Source: JBFLVN01 sp040758475 (GTDB lineage Bacteria; JAGRBM01). Taken from it: 11,408 nucleotides of DNA. A model generated the notes under the pieces. That model saw only the letters and a program-made list of their open reading frames with translations, searched no databases and was not told the origin of the DNA. The translations under genes and the position numbers were made by a program. Below, one piece after another: positions 1-6,612 of the stretch. The stretch spans positions 1 through 11,408 of the forward strand of contig JBFLVN010000116.1 of NCBI GenBank assembly GCA_040758475.1, read 5' to 3'. Within the stretch, counting starts at the first letter, position 1. Each line of letters begins with the position of its first letter.

Positions 1-2
1 TG

Positions 3-1340
3 GGGACTCCCGTGAGCGCAGAAGTCCTTCCGGCGATCGTAAAGGGCGCCCAGGTTCCTTCCCTGATTGGTTCCAAGAATAAGGAAGTTTTCGCCTACGC
101 CTGCCCCAAGGGCGCCCTCGTACCCATCCCCGTCCAGATCGACGATGTGAACGCCGAGGGGCGTATCCTTCCCGATTCAGGGCCGGGCGGCCTTGTGGCC
201 GATGAGAGCCCCGGCGTGATGGACGCGACGGACGAGATCGTCGTGCGGGTAAAGGATCTGGCTCCGGCGTGTCCTCCGGCCGCCTTGGCGCAGTTGAACG
301 GTAAAGTTTCCGAGGCCGCCATCGGGGCGTCGTATTTCAAGGAAAAACTTTTCGTCTACTTGATGGTGGGCGGAAAGGGCGCTTCCGCACCTACGGACCT
401 CCGCTATGATCCGGCCCAGGATACGATCCACGCACCGGGCTATTCTTGGGGCTATTCCCTCAAGCAGCCCTGCCTCTACACAGTTATGAATTTTTTGGAC
501 CTCAAAGGCCGGGAGAAAGACGATCTTTCCGACCGCCTGCGGGTGCGGATGAAAGCGCGGGCTCTGGGAAGCCTCATCCGCCTGAAAATCGATGAGGACG
601 AAGTTATTTGCACACTCCACGGCGTGCGGACGGGACCGCTTCGCGTGACGCGGGAACTGATGGCGGTCGTAAGTCCTCTCCCGGGCTTCACCGTGAACGC
701 CGCTGTGAGTTTCATCCACTACGAGCGGTTCTTGCAGGCCTGGATTCGCGTGAAGATGCCGGCCCCAGCGGCCCTCTTCGTTTCTTCTCTCGATGTCGCC
801 TTCGCTCACGATTTTACGGATTTGAAGGGTCTTCGCTTCTCAACGAGCGCCCTTCCGGGGGGCGCTGTGGTTGACGGCCGGATGATCGAATCCGAACGGC
901 GCATCGACATCGGCCCCGAGCCCTGGTACTACCTCTCGGGCCAAGGGGTAAATCAAATTACGACCCTGGACATGGAAGCGGGTTTGAAGCTCCGGGCCGT
1001 GAACCAGTTCATCGACGACCCCGCCTATTTAGAACCTCCGGAGGAAATCCCCGGGTGTCTCCCGTGCCTCGGATACGAACTCCTCGGATGGGAGAACATG
1101 CAGGCCCGCTGGTATACCTTTGGCGCGGCCTTCGCCTTCCTCAAAGGCTTTCCCGAGGGCGGGGGGAGCGGCTATTACAAGACTCTACGCACGCCTTTCG
1201 AGATTCACTCCGCCGTGCGCGGCGAACCCGCCGCCCAGGCGGGCCAGGGGGGACCCGATGCGGCTGCCCGCGACGAAATCGAACGCCTCCGGCGGCGCAT
1301 CCAGGAACTTGAACGCCAGCAGAAGCCCGCTGCCCAGTAA
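3..1340 (+). CDS. Probable exported protein of unknown function (5' partial)
   Basis: I do not recognise a named family with certainty. The reading frame is open to the left edge, and the GTG at position 12 is probably not the start. Read from position 3 the protein begins Gly-Thr-Pro-Val-Ser-Ala, so this GTG would be the Val at -3 of a Val-Ser-Ala signal-peptidase I site, with the rest of the signal peptide outside the window. From that Val (counted as residue 1), the N-terminal part has a PIPVQIDD segment (residues 38-45) and a DATDEIVVRVKD segment (71-82). Such a pattern resembles uncharacterised periplasmic beta-rich proteins I associate with deltaproteobacteria (recall, not checked). Six cysteines include a CLPC pair at 349-352. 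The tail (about 415-436) is charged and predicted coiled coil. The stop lies 9 bp before the kinase gene, which suggests co-transcription. The coding call is firm; the function is unknown. Confidence 0.8.
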   Translation, partial: GTPVSAEVLPAIVKGAQVPSLIGSKNKEVFAYACPKGALVPIPVQIDDVNAEGRILPDSGPGGLVADESPGVMDATDEIVVRVKDLAPACPPAALAQLNGKVSEAAIGASYFKEKLFVYLMVGGKGASAPTDLRYDPAQDTIHAPGYSWGYSLKQPCLYTVMNFLDLKGREKDDLSDRLRVRMKARALGSLIRLKIDEDEVICTLHGVRTGPLRVTRELMAVVSPLPGFTVNAAVSFIHYERFLQAWIRVKMPAPAALFVSSLDVAFAHDFTDLKGLRFSTSALPGGAVVDGRMIESERRIDIGPEPWYYLSGQGVNQITTLDMEAGLKLRAVNQFIDDPAYLEPPEEIPGCLPCLGYELLGWENMQARWYTFGAAFAFLKGFPEGGGSGYYKTLRTPFEIHSAVRGEPAAQAGQGGPDAAARDEIERLRRRIQELERQQKPAAQ

Positions 1341-1349
1341 GGCTGCCGC

Positions 1350-2717
1350 ATGACTCCCACCCCTGCGGGGCGCCCCGGTTTCTTCGCACGTTTTGGCAAT
1401 CCCCTCGATTGGCCGCCGGTGAGCAAGTGCCTGCTCGTCGCTTTCATCAACCTGTCCGTTGTCGTTGCTTACCGGGTGCAAGTAAGCCGTTACTTGGAGA
1501 ACCCGGACGAAGCCCAGTTCCTGAACGTCGAAAAGCTGGGTGAGATCGTAGGCCATGTGAATGGATTCCTGGCGGCTTGGACCGCCGTTCTGGTGATCGG
1601 ATTCCCTTTGCGGAGGAAGTCGCCGGAGAGCGCGTGGTTTACCTACCTCACGGTGCTTCTCTGGAGCGCCGGCTCGGCCTACTTCCTCTATCTTTTCGGA
1701 AACCTCGCCAACTCCGTCGCCATTACGCTGCTAATTAGCGGCGTGATCGGTTTCCTTTTGTTCGACAAAGTGGTCGTGCTGGTGGGAATGGGAACTCTCA
1801 CCGCCTCCGTCCTGGCGAGCACGTGGGCCGTGATGAACGAGAAGCTCCCCTATGCTCCCCTCATGGCGGCGCCGCCCTACGTGCTCCTGGCCCAGACGGG
1901 GCCCATCTTTCTGGGAGCGGTCGCGTTCGTCCTTTTCCTCTTCGTCTACGTGGTGACGCGCTGGCGGGACCGGGAAGAGAAGCTTGCCGCCGCCTACCAG
2001 GACTTGCGGGCTGCCCAGGAGCAACTCGTCCGGGCCGAGTCCCTGGCGGCCGTGGGCTCGCTTGTGACGGGCGCGGCCCACGAACTGCGCAACCCGCTTT
2101 CTTCGAGTGGCGCGCTCTTCCAGAGCCTTCGGGACGAGCTCGGAGAAATGCCCGGCCTTTCCGCCGAGCACCGTCAGGACGCCCTGGAAACCATCGACAT
2201 GGGGCTCAAGGGCCAGCGCCGGGCGGGCGCTATCGTGGAGCGGCTCTACCGCCTCACGGACGACCTGGAGACGGGCAAGTCGAGCGCCCTTCTCGATGCT
2301 TTTTCCGAAATCCTGCAGAAGAAATACCCCAGCGTAAGGTTTGTGATTTCGCCCGATGCGAAAAGCCTTCGGGTTCGCCAATCGCTTCTCGAAACCGTCG
2401 TTCCGAACTTGATCGACAACGCTTTGGCGGCGGGTGGGAATGTTCCCCCCTCCGTTGAAATGCAGCTTGAAAACTCGGGGCCATCTTCCGTTCTTCAGAT
2501 CCTCGTTGCGGACGAAGGCCGGGGGATTCCCAAGGCGATCCAGGGCGAAATCTTCAAGCCCTTCTTCACGGGTCAGAAAGCGGGTGAAGGGCACGGCGTG
2601 GGCCTGGGGCTCTACATCGTTCACGAACTCCTGGCCCGCATGGACGGCAGCATCCGCATCGAAAGCGAGGAAGGGAAGGGGACGAAGGCCGTCGTCCGGG
2701 TTCCAGTGAAGGATTAA
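1350..2717 (+). CDS. Membrane-bound sensor histidine kinase, six predicted spans
   Basis: This 455-residue protein would autophosphorylate on histidine and pass the phosphate to a response regulator that is not in this window. The N-terminal half shows about six hydrophobic spans (roughly residues 27-45, 66-87, 96-115, 119-138, 140-161 and 178-202) and no recognisable PAS, HAMP or GAF domain, so the membrane bundle itself is probably the sensor. A coiled linker (205-235) leads to a HisKA dimerisation domain with phospho-acceptor His244 in AAHELRNPL. The ATPase domain (about 345-453) has an N box with Asn353 and Asn357, a G1 box DEGRGIP (388-394), an F-box-like FKPFFTG and a G2 box GVGLGLY (416-422). 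All catalytic motifs look intact. The ATG follows the previous stop by 9 bp, with AAGG as a weak ribosome site formed by that stop region. The signal sensed is unknown. Confidence 0.93.
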   Translation: MTPTPAGRPGFFARFGNPLDWPPVSKCLLVAFINLSVVVAYRVQVSRYLENPDEAQFLNVEKLGEIVGHVNGFLAAWTAVLVIGFPLRRKSPESAWFTYLTVLLWSAGSAYFLYLFGNLANSVAITLLISGVIGFLLFDKVVVLVGMGTLTASVLASTWAVMNEKLPYAPLMAAPPYVLLAQTGPIFLGAVAFVLFLFVYVVTRWRDREEKLAAAYQDLRAAQEQLVRAESLAAVGSLVTGAAHELRNPLSSSGALFQSLRDELGEMPGLSAEHRQDALETIDMGLKGQRRAGAIVERLYRLTDDLETGKSSALLDAFSEILQKKYPSVRFVISPDAKSLRVRQSLLETVVPNLIDNALAAGGNVPPSVEMQLENSGPSSVLQILVADEGRGIPKAIQGEIFKPFFTGQKAGEGHGVGLGLYIVHELLARMDGSIRIESEEGKGTKAVVRVPVKD

Positions 2718-2723
2718 ACACAA

Positions 2724-3527
2724 ATGTTGCAAATATTTGGATCAGACGCTTTTTCCCCGAAAGAAATCGCCCTCCGGATCGAAGAGGCGGGTGTCGCCAA
2801 GGTGCGCCTTCCGCTCCTTTCCATGGCGACTTTGGGTGTCCTGGCCGGTGGGTTCATCGGCTTTGGAGCGCTTTATTTCACTTTGGTGACGGCGGACAAC
2901 GGCTTGGGGCTGGCCGCTTCGCGGGTTCTGGGTGGCGCCGTCTTTTCACTGGGCCTTATTCTCGTTGTGATCGCGGGGGCGGAACTCTTTACAGGCAACA
3001 ACCTGGCCGTCATGGCCTGGGCGTCTGGAAGGATTTCGCCCTACGAACTTCTGCGCAACTGGGGGGTGGTTTACGGAGCCAACGCCGTGGGCGCGGTGGG
3101 CCTCGCATTTCTCGTCTATTTATCGGGCCACCCTGAGTCGAACGGCGGGGCCGTCGCCGCCCAAGCGGTCAAGATCGCTTCGGCCAAGGCCGCGCTCCCG
3201 TTCATGGAGGCGTTCTTCCGCGGAATCCTTTGCAACATTCTTGTATGCCTGGCTATTTGGATCGCTATGGCCGGACGTACGGTTTCCGATAAGATTTTGG
3301 CGATTTTACTTCCGATTTCGGCGTTCGTAGCTGCGGGTTTTGAACACGTGGTGGCGAATTTTTACTTTCTTGCGTTGGGGCTGCTTCTGAAAGGCCCAGC
3401 GGCTGTTCCCCTTGGCGGGGTCGCCAGCAACCTCGTGGCTTCGACCCTCGGTAATGTACTCGGTGGGGCCGGAATGGTGGCCTTGGTCTACTGGGTCATT
3501 TACCGCAGAGGCGAAAACAAACGGTAA
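2724..3527 (+). CDS. Formate/nitrite transporter (FNT) family channel
   Basis: This is a 267-residue inner-membrane channel of the FocA/NirC family, which as pentamers move small monovalent anions such as formate, nitrite or hydrosulfide. The sequence shows the family's order: an N-terminal amphipathic helix, six membrane helices, an AELFTGNN segment (residues 86-93, Thr90 matching the Omega-loop threonine of FocA), a RGILCNILVCLAIW helix (166-179) and a FEHVVANFYF segment (206-215) carrying the central His208. Length is normal for the family. Subfamily, and therefore the anion, cannot be fixed by eye. The gene begins 6 bp after the kinase stop, with AGGA about ten bases before the ATG, so it is probably on the same transcript; the kinase may sense or control the same substrate, which is inference. 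It converges with the diiron gene. Confidence 0.93.
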   Translation: MLQIFGSDAFSPKEIALRIEEAGVAKVRLPLLSMATLGVLAGGFIGFGALYFTLVTADNGLGLAASRVLGGAVFSLGLILVVIAGAELFTGNNLAVMAWASGRISPYELLRNWGVVYGANAVGAVGLAFLVYLSGHPESNGGAVAAQAVKIASAKAALPFMEAFFRGILCNILVCLAIWIAMAGRTVSDKILAILLPISAFVAAGFEHVVANFYFLALGLLLKGPAAVPLGGVASNLVASTLGNVLGGAGMVALVYWVIYRRGENKR

Positions 3528-3547
3528 GCCCGGTACAGGCGAAAACA
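3509..3547 (+). repeat. Short direct repeat at the end of the FNT gene
   Basis: The 11-base unit AGGCGAAAACA occurs exactly at 3509-3519 (inside the last FNT codons) and at 3537-3547, 28 bases apart. A poorer third copy (GGGGAAAACA) starts near 3557. It may be a small tandem duplication past the stop codon. No function is evident. Confidence 0.35.
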
Positions 3548-3577
3548 CGAGGTTCGGGGAAAACACTGGGAATCGTG

Positions 3578-3596
3578 GCCGTGAGCCCCGGCTTTT
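3578..3596 (+). terminator. Weak candidate terminator after the FNT gene
   Basis: A four-base-pair GC stem (GCCG at 3578-3581, CGGC at 3589-3592) with a seven-base loop is followed by four T on the plus strand. It lies 50 bp after the FNT stop and touches the stop of the convergent diiron gene. The stem is short, so this is only a possible intrinsic terminator. I see no better one for either gene here. Confidence 0.25.
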
Positions 3597-4614
3597 AGGC
3601 GAACGTGATCTTATCCACGCTCTCCACGTCCGTCACCGCCCAGTCCTCGAACTTGAGGATGTCGAGTTCCGGAGAGGCGAAACGCTCGCGAAGGCCGCCC
3701 GTGAGTAAGCCGATGCGCTTTAGGTTCGGGACGATCTTGCTGAAGAGCATTTTGCGGAATTCCTTCATCGCGGGGGACTTCATGTTGAGTTCCACGCATT
3801 CTTTCACGGGGAAACCCATGCGGGTGAAAACTTCCTCCCCCGAGAAGCGATCGCGCATGAGGATGGATGCCTCGTAACAGAAATCCTGCCGTTCCTTGAG
3901 TTCTTTTTCCGAGAGTTCCTTCATGAAGTCTTTGAGCGTAATTACGCCGAAGGCCACGTGCCGGGCCTCATCCAGCATCACGTACCGGGTGAGTTCCTTG
4001 ATCAGGGGTTCCTTCGTGAAAGTATGGATGAACTGGAAGGCGGCAAGGGCCAAGCCCTCCACCATGATCTGCATCCCGAGATACTTCATGTCCCAGCGGG
4101 AATCCGTGAGGATGGAATCGAGAAGGCTCCGAAGGTGCCGGTTGATGGGGTATTCGAGTTCGAGCTTTTCCCGAAGGTATTTGTCATAAACTTCCACGTG
4201 CCGGGCTTCGTCCATGACCTGGGTCGAGGCATAGAACTTGGCGTCGGTGAGGGGTACGGCGTCCACGATCTGGGCCGTGGCGAGGAGCGCCCCCTGCTCG
4301 CCGTGGAGGAACTGGGAGAGGGTCCAGGCGAAGGACTCGTGCCGGAACTTGCGGATTTCCTCCGGCGTCATCTTCCGCCAGATGTCGCTCCCGTAGAGGC
4401 CGTTCTGACTGTCGGGGAGGTACTCGGCCTCCGGGTCCACGTCCTGGCCCCAGTCGAGCTGGGTCTGGGCGTTCCACTGGGCGCCCTTGGCCTTTTCGTA
4501 GAGCTTGCGGAGGTCTTGCTTCAAAACGTCGTAGTTCCACGAATAGCTCAGGGGAAACGTGGTATCGACGTAATCGACGAGCGGCTTTTTGTTATCGATC
4601 ATGTTGTCGATCAT
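3595..4614 (-). CDS. Ferritin-like diiron oxygenase-type protein (R2/AurF-like)
   Basis: The 339-residue protein is a helical ferritin-like protein with a full carboxylate-bridged diiron ligand set: Glu106, Glu136 and His139 (DEARH), Glu186, Glu216 and His219 (second DEARH). The spacing of 30 residues between the paired Glu positions is typical of the ribonucleotide-reductase R2, R2-like oxidase and AurF-type N-oxygenase superfamily, so it probably binds two irons and activates O2. The substrate cannot be read from the sequence. It is not an ordinary ferritin or rubrerythrin because it is twice their length and lacks a rubredoxin domain. I chose the ATG at 4614 because GGAGGTG lies five bases upstream; a longer frame back to 4680 adds 22 residues without such a site. 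It follows the dehydrogenase gene by 107 bp on the same strand. Cytoplasmic, with no signal peptide. Confidence 0.85.
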   Translation of the reverse strand: MIDNMIDNKKPLVDYVDTTFPLSYSWNYDVLKQDLRKLYEKAKGAQWNAQTQLDWGQDVDPEAEYLPDSQNGLYGSDIWRKMTPEEIRKFRHESFAWTLSQFLHGEQGALLATAQIVDAVPLTDAKFYASTQVMDEARHVEVYDKYLREKLELEYPINRHLRSLLDSILTDSRWDMKYLGMQIMVEGLALAAFQFIHTFTKEPLIKELTRYVMLDEARHVAFGVITLKDFMKELSEKELKERQDFCYEASILMRDRFSGEEVFTRMGFPVKECVELNMKSPAMKEFRKMLFSKIVPNLKRIGLLTGGLRERFASPELDILKFEDWAVTDVESVDKITFA

Positions 4615-4619
4615 GGAAA

Positions 4620-4626
4620 CACCTCC
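4620..4626 (-). promoter_or_regulatory. Strong ribosome binding site of the diiron gene
   Basis: The minus strand reads GGAGGTG, then five bases, then ATG at 4614. This decides the start in favour of 4614 over the upstream in-frame ATG at 4680. It is one of the two best Shine-Dalgarno sequences in the window. Confidence 0.75.
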
Positions 4627-4659
4627 GGCCGGGCGCCGCGAAAATCCCCCGAATTTTTT

Positions 4660-4673
4660 TGACGAACCCGTCA
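4660..4673 (-). repeat. Inverted repeat in the diiron leader
   Basis: A perfect five-base inverted repeat, TGACG-N4-CGTCA, is followed on the minus strand by seven A. It sits at the predicted transcription start of the diiron gene. It cannot be a classic terminator on either strand, because the T run precedes it on the plus strand. It may be an operator or a 5' leader hairpin. Confidence 0.4.
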
Positions 4674-4679
4674 GGCACA

Positions 4680-4708
4680 AGGATAGGGGGTAGGAGAGGG
4701 CGCCGCAA
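4680..4708 (-). promoter_or_regulatory. Possible promoter for the diiron gene
   Basis: On the minus strand, TTGCGG (4708-4703) is separated by 17 bases from TATCCT (4685-4680), each 4 of 6 matches to sigma70 consensus. The predicted start near 4673 leaves a leader of about 58 bases. It would let the diiron gene be expressed apart from the upstream dehydrogenase. The match is moderate, so read-through from upstream remains likely. Confidence 0.35.
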
Positions 4709-4721
4709 GGAAGGCCGCCAG

Positions 4722-5753
4722 TTACGGCCGGATGGGCACTTTGAGCGCTTTGCGGTCCCGCATCTTCTGAAGGGCGGCGGGCAGGTCCGCCAGCGGGGCA
4801 GGGGCGGCGAGGAGTTTGGAGAGCTTTTCCCCCTCCGCCCCCGAAAGGATTTCAAGGGACTGCCGCACGTATTTGGGCGTGTTGTGAAAAACACCTTTTA
4901 AGGTGAGGGCGTCGTAATGGATGCGTTCGGTCGAGAAGGTGACCGTGGTATCCCGGGGACATCCGCCGAAGAGCAGTACCTTCCCCCCTGACCGGACGAT
5001 CCGGGCCGCGTCTTCCCAGGCGGGAGGTTGGCCTACCGCCTCGACCACGATGTCGGGGCCGTACTCCCTGCCCGTCTCATCGCAGATCCAGGCGGCCGGG
5101 TCGCGGCCAGCGCGGCGGGAGAGGGTGCCCGCAGCGCCGAGGGTCTTCCCGAGGGTGAGCCGCTCTTCTGAACCCCCGATCAGGTAGGTCCTGGCCCCTC
5201 GGAGGTGGCAGGCGGTAATGAAATAAAGCCCGATGGCCCCGTCCCCAAGGACGACCACTGTGTCGTCCTTTCCGATGCCGATCTCGTCGGCGCCATGAAG
5301 GACGCAGGCGAAAGGTTCGGTCATAGCGGCAGTATCGAAAGAAAGGTTCTTTGGAATCGGGAGAAGATTCAGGCGGACAATGCGCTCGGGAATAACGACG
5401 TACTCGGCATAAGTTCCATTGAGGAAGAGTAAATCCTCGCACAGCGAGGGCATGTCTTTCTTGCAATAGAAGCAAGCGCCGCAGGGGGCCGAATTGTTCC
5501 AGACGACCCGGTCGCCTTCCTTGAAATTCTTGACCCCGGCCCCGAATCCTGCGATCTCGCCCGCCCCCTCGTGGCCGAAGCGGGCCGGGAGACGGATCAT
5601 CTTGGCGTGGCTGCCCCGGAGGAAGACTTTGAGGTCCGTGCCGCAAGTTGTCGCCGTTCGAACGCGGACAAGTACTTCGCCCGGCCCCGGCTGGGGGCGG
5701 TCCAGGTCTTCGATCCGGACGTCTTCTTTTCCGTGGATTCGGGCGGCGAGCAT
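4722..5753 (-). CDS. Zinc-dependent medium-chain alcohol/polyol dehydrogenase
   Basis: This 343-residue protein belongs to the zinc-containing medium-chain dehydrogenases (sorbitol, threonine and alcohol dehydrogenase group), which oxidise alcohols or reduce carbonyls with NAD(P). The N-terminal GroES-like domain shows catalytic zinc ligands Cys37 (TTCGTD), His61-Glu62 (GHE) and Glu147 (TEPFAC). A structural zinc lobe is formed by Cys91, Cys94, Cys97 and Cys105. The Rossmann domain has GDGAIG at 170-175. After the second strand the sequence is IGGSEERL, without the acidic residue usual in NAD-specific members, so NADP use is possible. The substrate is unknown. The ATG at 5753 gives the usual family N-terminus, but no strong ribosome site precedes it. 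It lies 36 bp after the coiled-coil gene in a same-strand cluster with a second dehydrogenase and a diiron protein. Confidence 0.92.
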   Translation of the reverse strand: MLAARIHGKEDVRIEDLDRPQPGPGEVLVRVRTATTCGTDLKVFLRGSHAKMIRLPARFGHEGAGEIAGFGAGVKNFKEGDRVVWNNSAPCGACFYCKKDMPSLCEDLLFLNGTYAEYVVIPERIVRLNLLPIPKNLSFDTAAMTEPFACVLHGADEIGIGKDDTVVVLGDGAIGLYFITACHLRGARTYLIGGSEERLTLGKTLGAAGTLSRRAGRDPAAWICDETGREYGPDIVVEAVGQPPAWEDAARIVRSGGKVLLFGGCPRDTTVTFSTERIHYDALTLKGVFHNTPKYVRQSLEILSGAEGEKLSKLLAAPAPLADLPAALQKMRDRKALKVPIRP

Positions 5754-5789
5754 GATCGTTTCAGGCGGCGGAGCGGCTTTCGCGGGCCC

Positions 5790-6596
5790 TTACTCCAAGC
5801 CGAAGAATCCTCCCGAAACTCGCCCGGCGGTTTTCCACGCTTCTTCGGCTTTGTCCAGGGGGACGAATTGCCAGGTCCTAGTGGGGCCGCTCCAGCACTG
5901 GAGGTCCGTCGGGGCGCTCTCGGCCAGAGGATACCAGATGCAGGCCATGCACGTTCCGGGCTCAAAGCAGGGGGATTGTTCGAGCACCTCGTTGCAGAGG
6001 CGGAGGGCTTCATAGGTGCTCACGCTTTCCAGGATTTTGGAGGCGCCCAGGCGGTGTTTGCCCACTTCGGACCGGGCGGCGTCCGCTAGGACGTCGCTCG
6101 TAAGGCTCTGCGACCCGTCGCTCAGGTAGCAATAGTAATCCCGCTTGGGCGCACTCTTCTTGATCCATTCGAGTTCCCGGCGGACGCGGCCCAGTTGCTC
6201 CTGGGCGAGCGCCCGGGATTTCTGTTCTTCTTGCAGGAGGGCTTCGAGTTGCTTGATCCGTTCTTCGAAGGCGGCCCGGCCGGCCTCCGCTTTTTCGGCT
6301 TCGCCCTTTGTTCCCCGCAGGTTCTTGGCCATCCGGGCGCCTTGGGTTTCGAGTTCTTTGATTCTGTTCTGCAGAGTTTCGATCTGACCTTTGAGCGCTT
6401 CGGTCTGCTGGATATAGCGCTCGAGTTCATCGCCCAGGCGTTCGGATTCCTGCGCGAGGCGTAGCGCCTGGCCCTGCATCTCCGCCGTGCGGCGGTCCAT
6501 TTGGGCCCCTTGGCGCAAACGGGCGACGACCGCCGCCACGGCGATCGCTAGCGCGAGGCCCACGAGCAAGAGCGAATATTTCTTTTTGGATTCCAT
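5790..6596 (-). CDS. Membrane-anchored coiled-coil protein with Cys-rich C-terminal domain
   Basis: I do not recognise this 268-residue protein. After a short basic stretch (ESKKK) it has one hydrophobic span at about residues 7-25, which fits a signal-anchor with the rest outside the cytoplasm. A long heptad-rich coiled coil follows (about 35-148). The globular end (150-268) has six cysteines at 156, 201, 210, 216, 219 and 234, including Cys-x5-Cys-x2-Cys, and aromatic motifs such as WYPL and the closing GGFFGLE. If periplasmic, the cysteines could form disulfides; metal binding is the alternative. The start is well supported by GGGAGGGG a few bases upstream of the ATG. It lies 16 bp after one dehydrogenase gene and 36 bp before another, so it is very probably co-transcribed with them, yet its role with them is unclear. 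Confidence 0.82.
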   Translation of the reverse strand: MESKKKYSLLLVGLALAIAVAAVVARLRQGAQMDRRTAEMQGQALRLAQESERLGDELERYIQQTEALKGQIETLQNRIKELETQGARMAKNLRGTKGEAEKAEAGRAAFEERIKQLEALLQEEQKSRALAQEQLGRVRRELEWIKKSAPKRDYYCYLSDGSQSLTSDVLADAARSEVGKHRLGASKILESVSTYEALRLCNEVLEQSPCFEPGTCMACIWYPLAESAPTDLQCWSGPTRTWQFVPLDKAEEAWKTAGRVSGGFFGLE

Positions 6597-6600
6597 GGGT

Positions 6601-6608
6601 TCCCCTCC
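6601..6608 (-). promoter_or_regulatory. Ribosome binding site of the coiled-coil gene
   Basis: The minus strand carries a GGGAGGGG purine run, four bases upstream of the ATG at 6596 and within the 16-bp gap after the dehydrogenase stop. It supports translation of the coiled-coil gene from this ATG. Confidence 0.6.
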
Positions 6609-6612
6609 CTCG

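Noticed and set aside
177..809. Open frame antisense to the first gene
   Set aside because: It has no recognisable domain, while the plus-strand frame continues over 440 codons and ends in close spacing with the kinase.
1731..2732. Long open frame antisense to the histidine kinase
   Set aside because: The plus-strand frame has every kinase motif in order; the antisense frame has no recognisable domain and is typical of high-GC shadow frames.
3958..4662. Open frame of 234 codons opposite the diiron gene
   Set aside because: It mirrors the conserved diiron gene, shows repetitive Gly/Glu/Val-rich composition and no family signal.
4652..4673. Intrinsic terminator between the dehydrogenase and the diiron gene
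   Set aside because: The stem is followed by A on the minus strand and preceded by T on the plus strand, so neither strand has the stem-then-T order.
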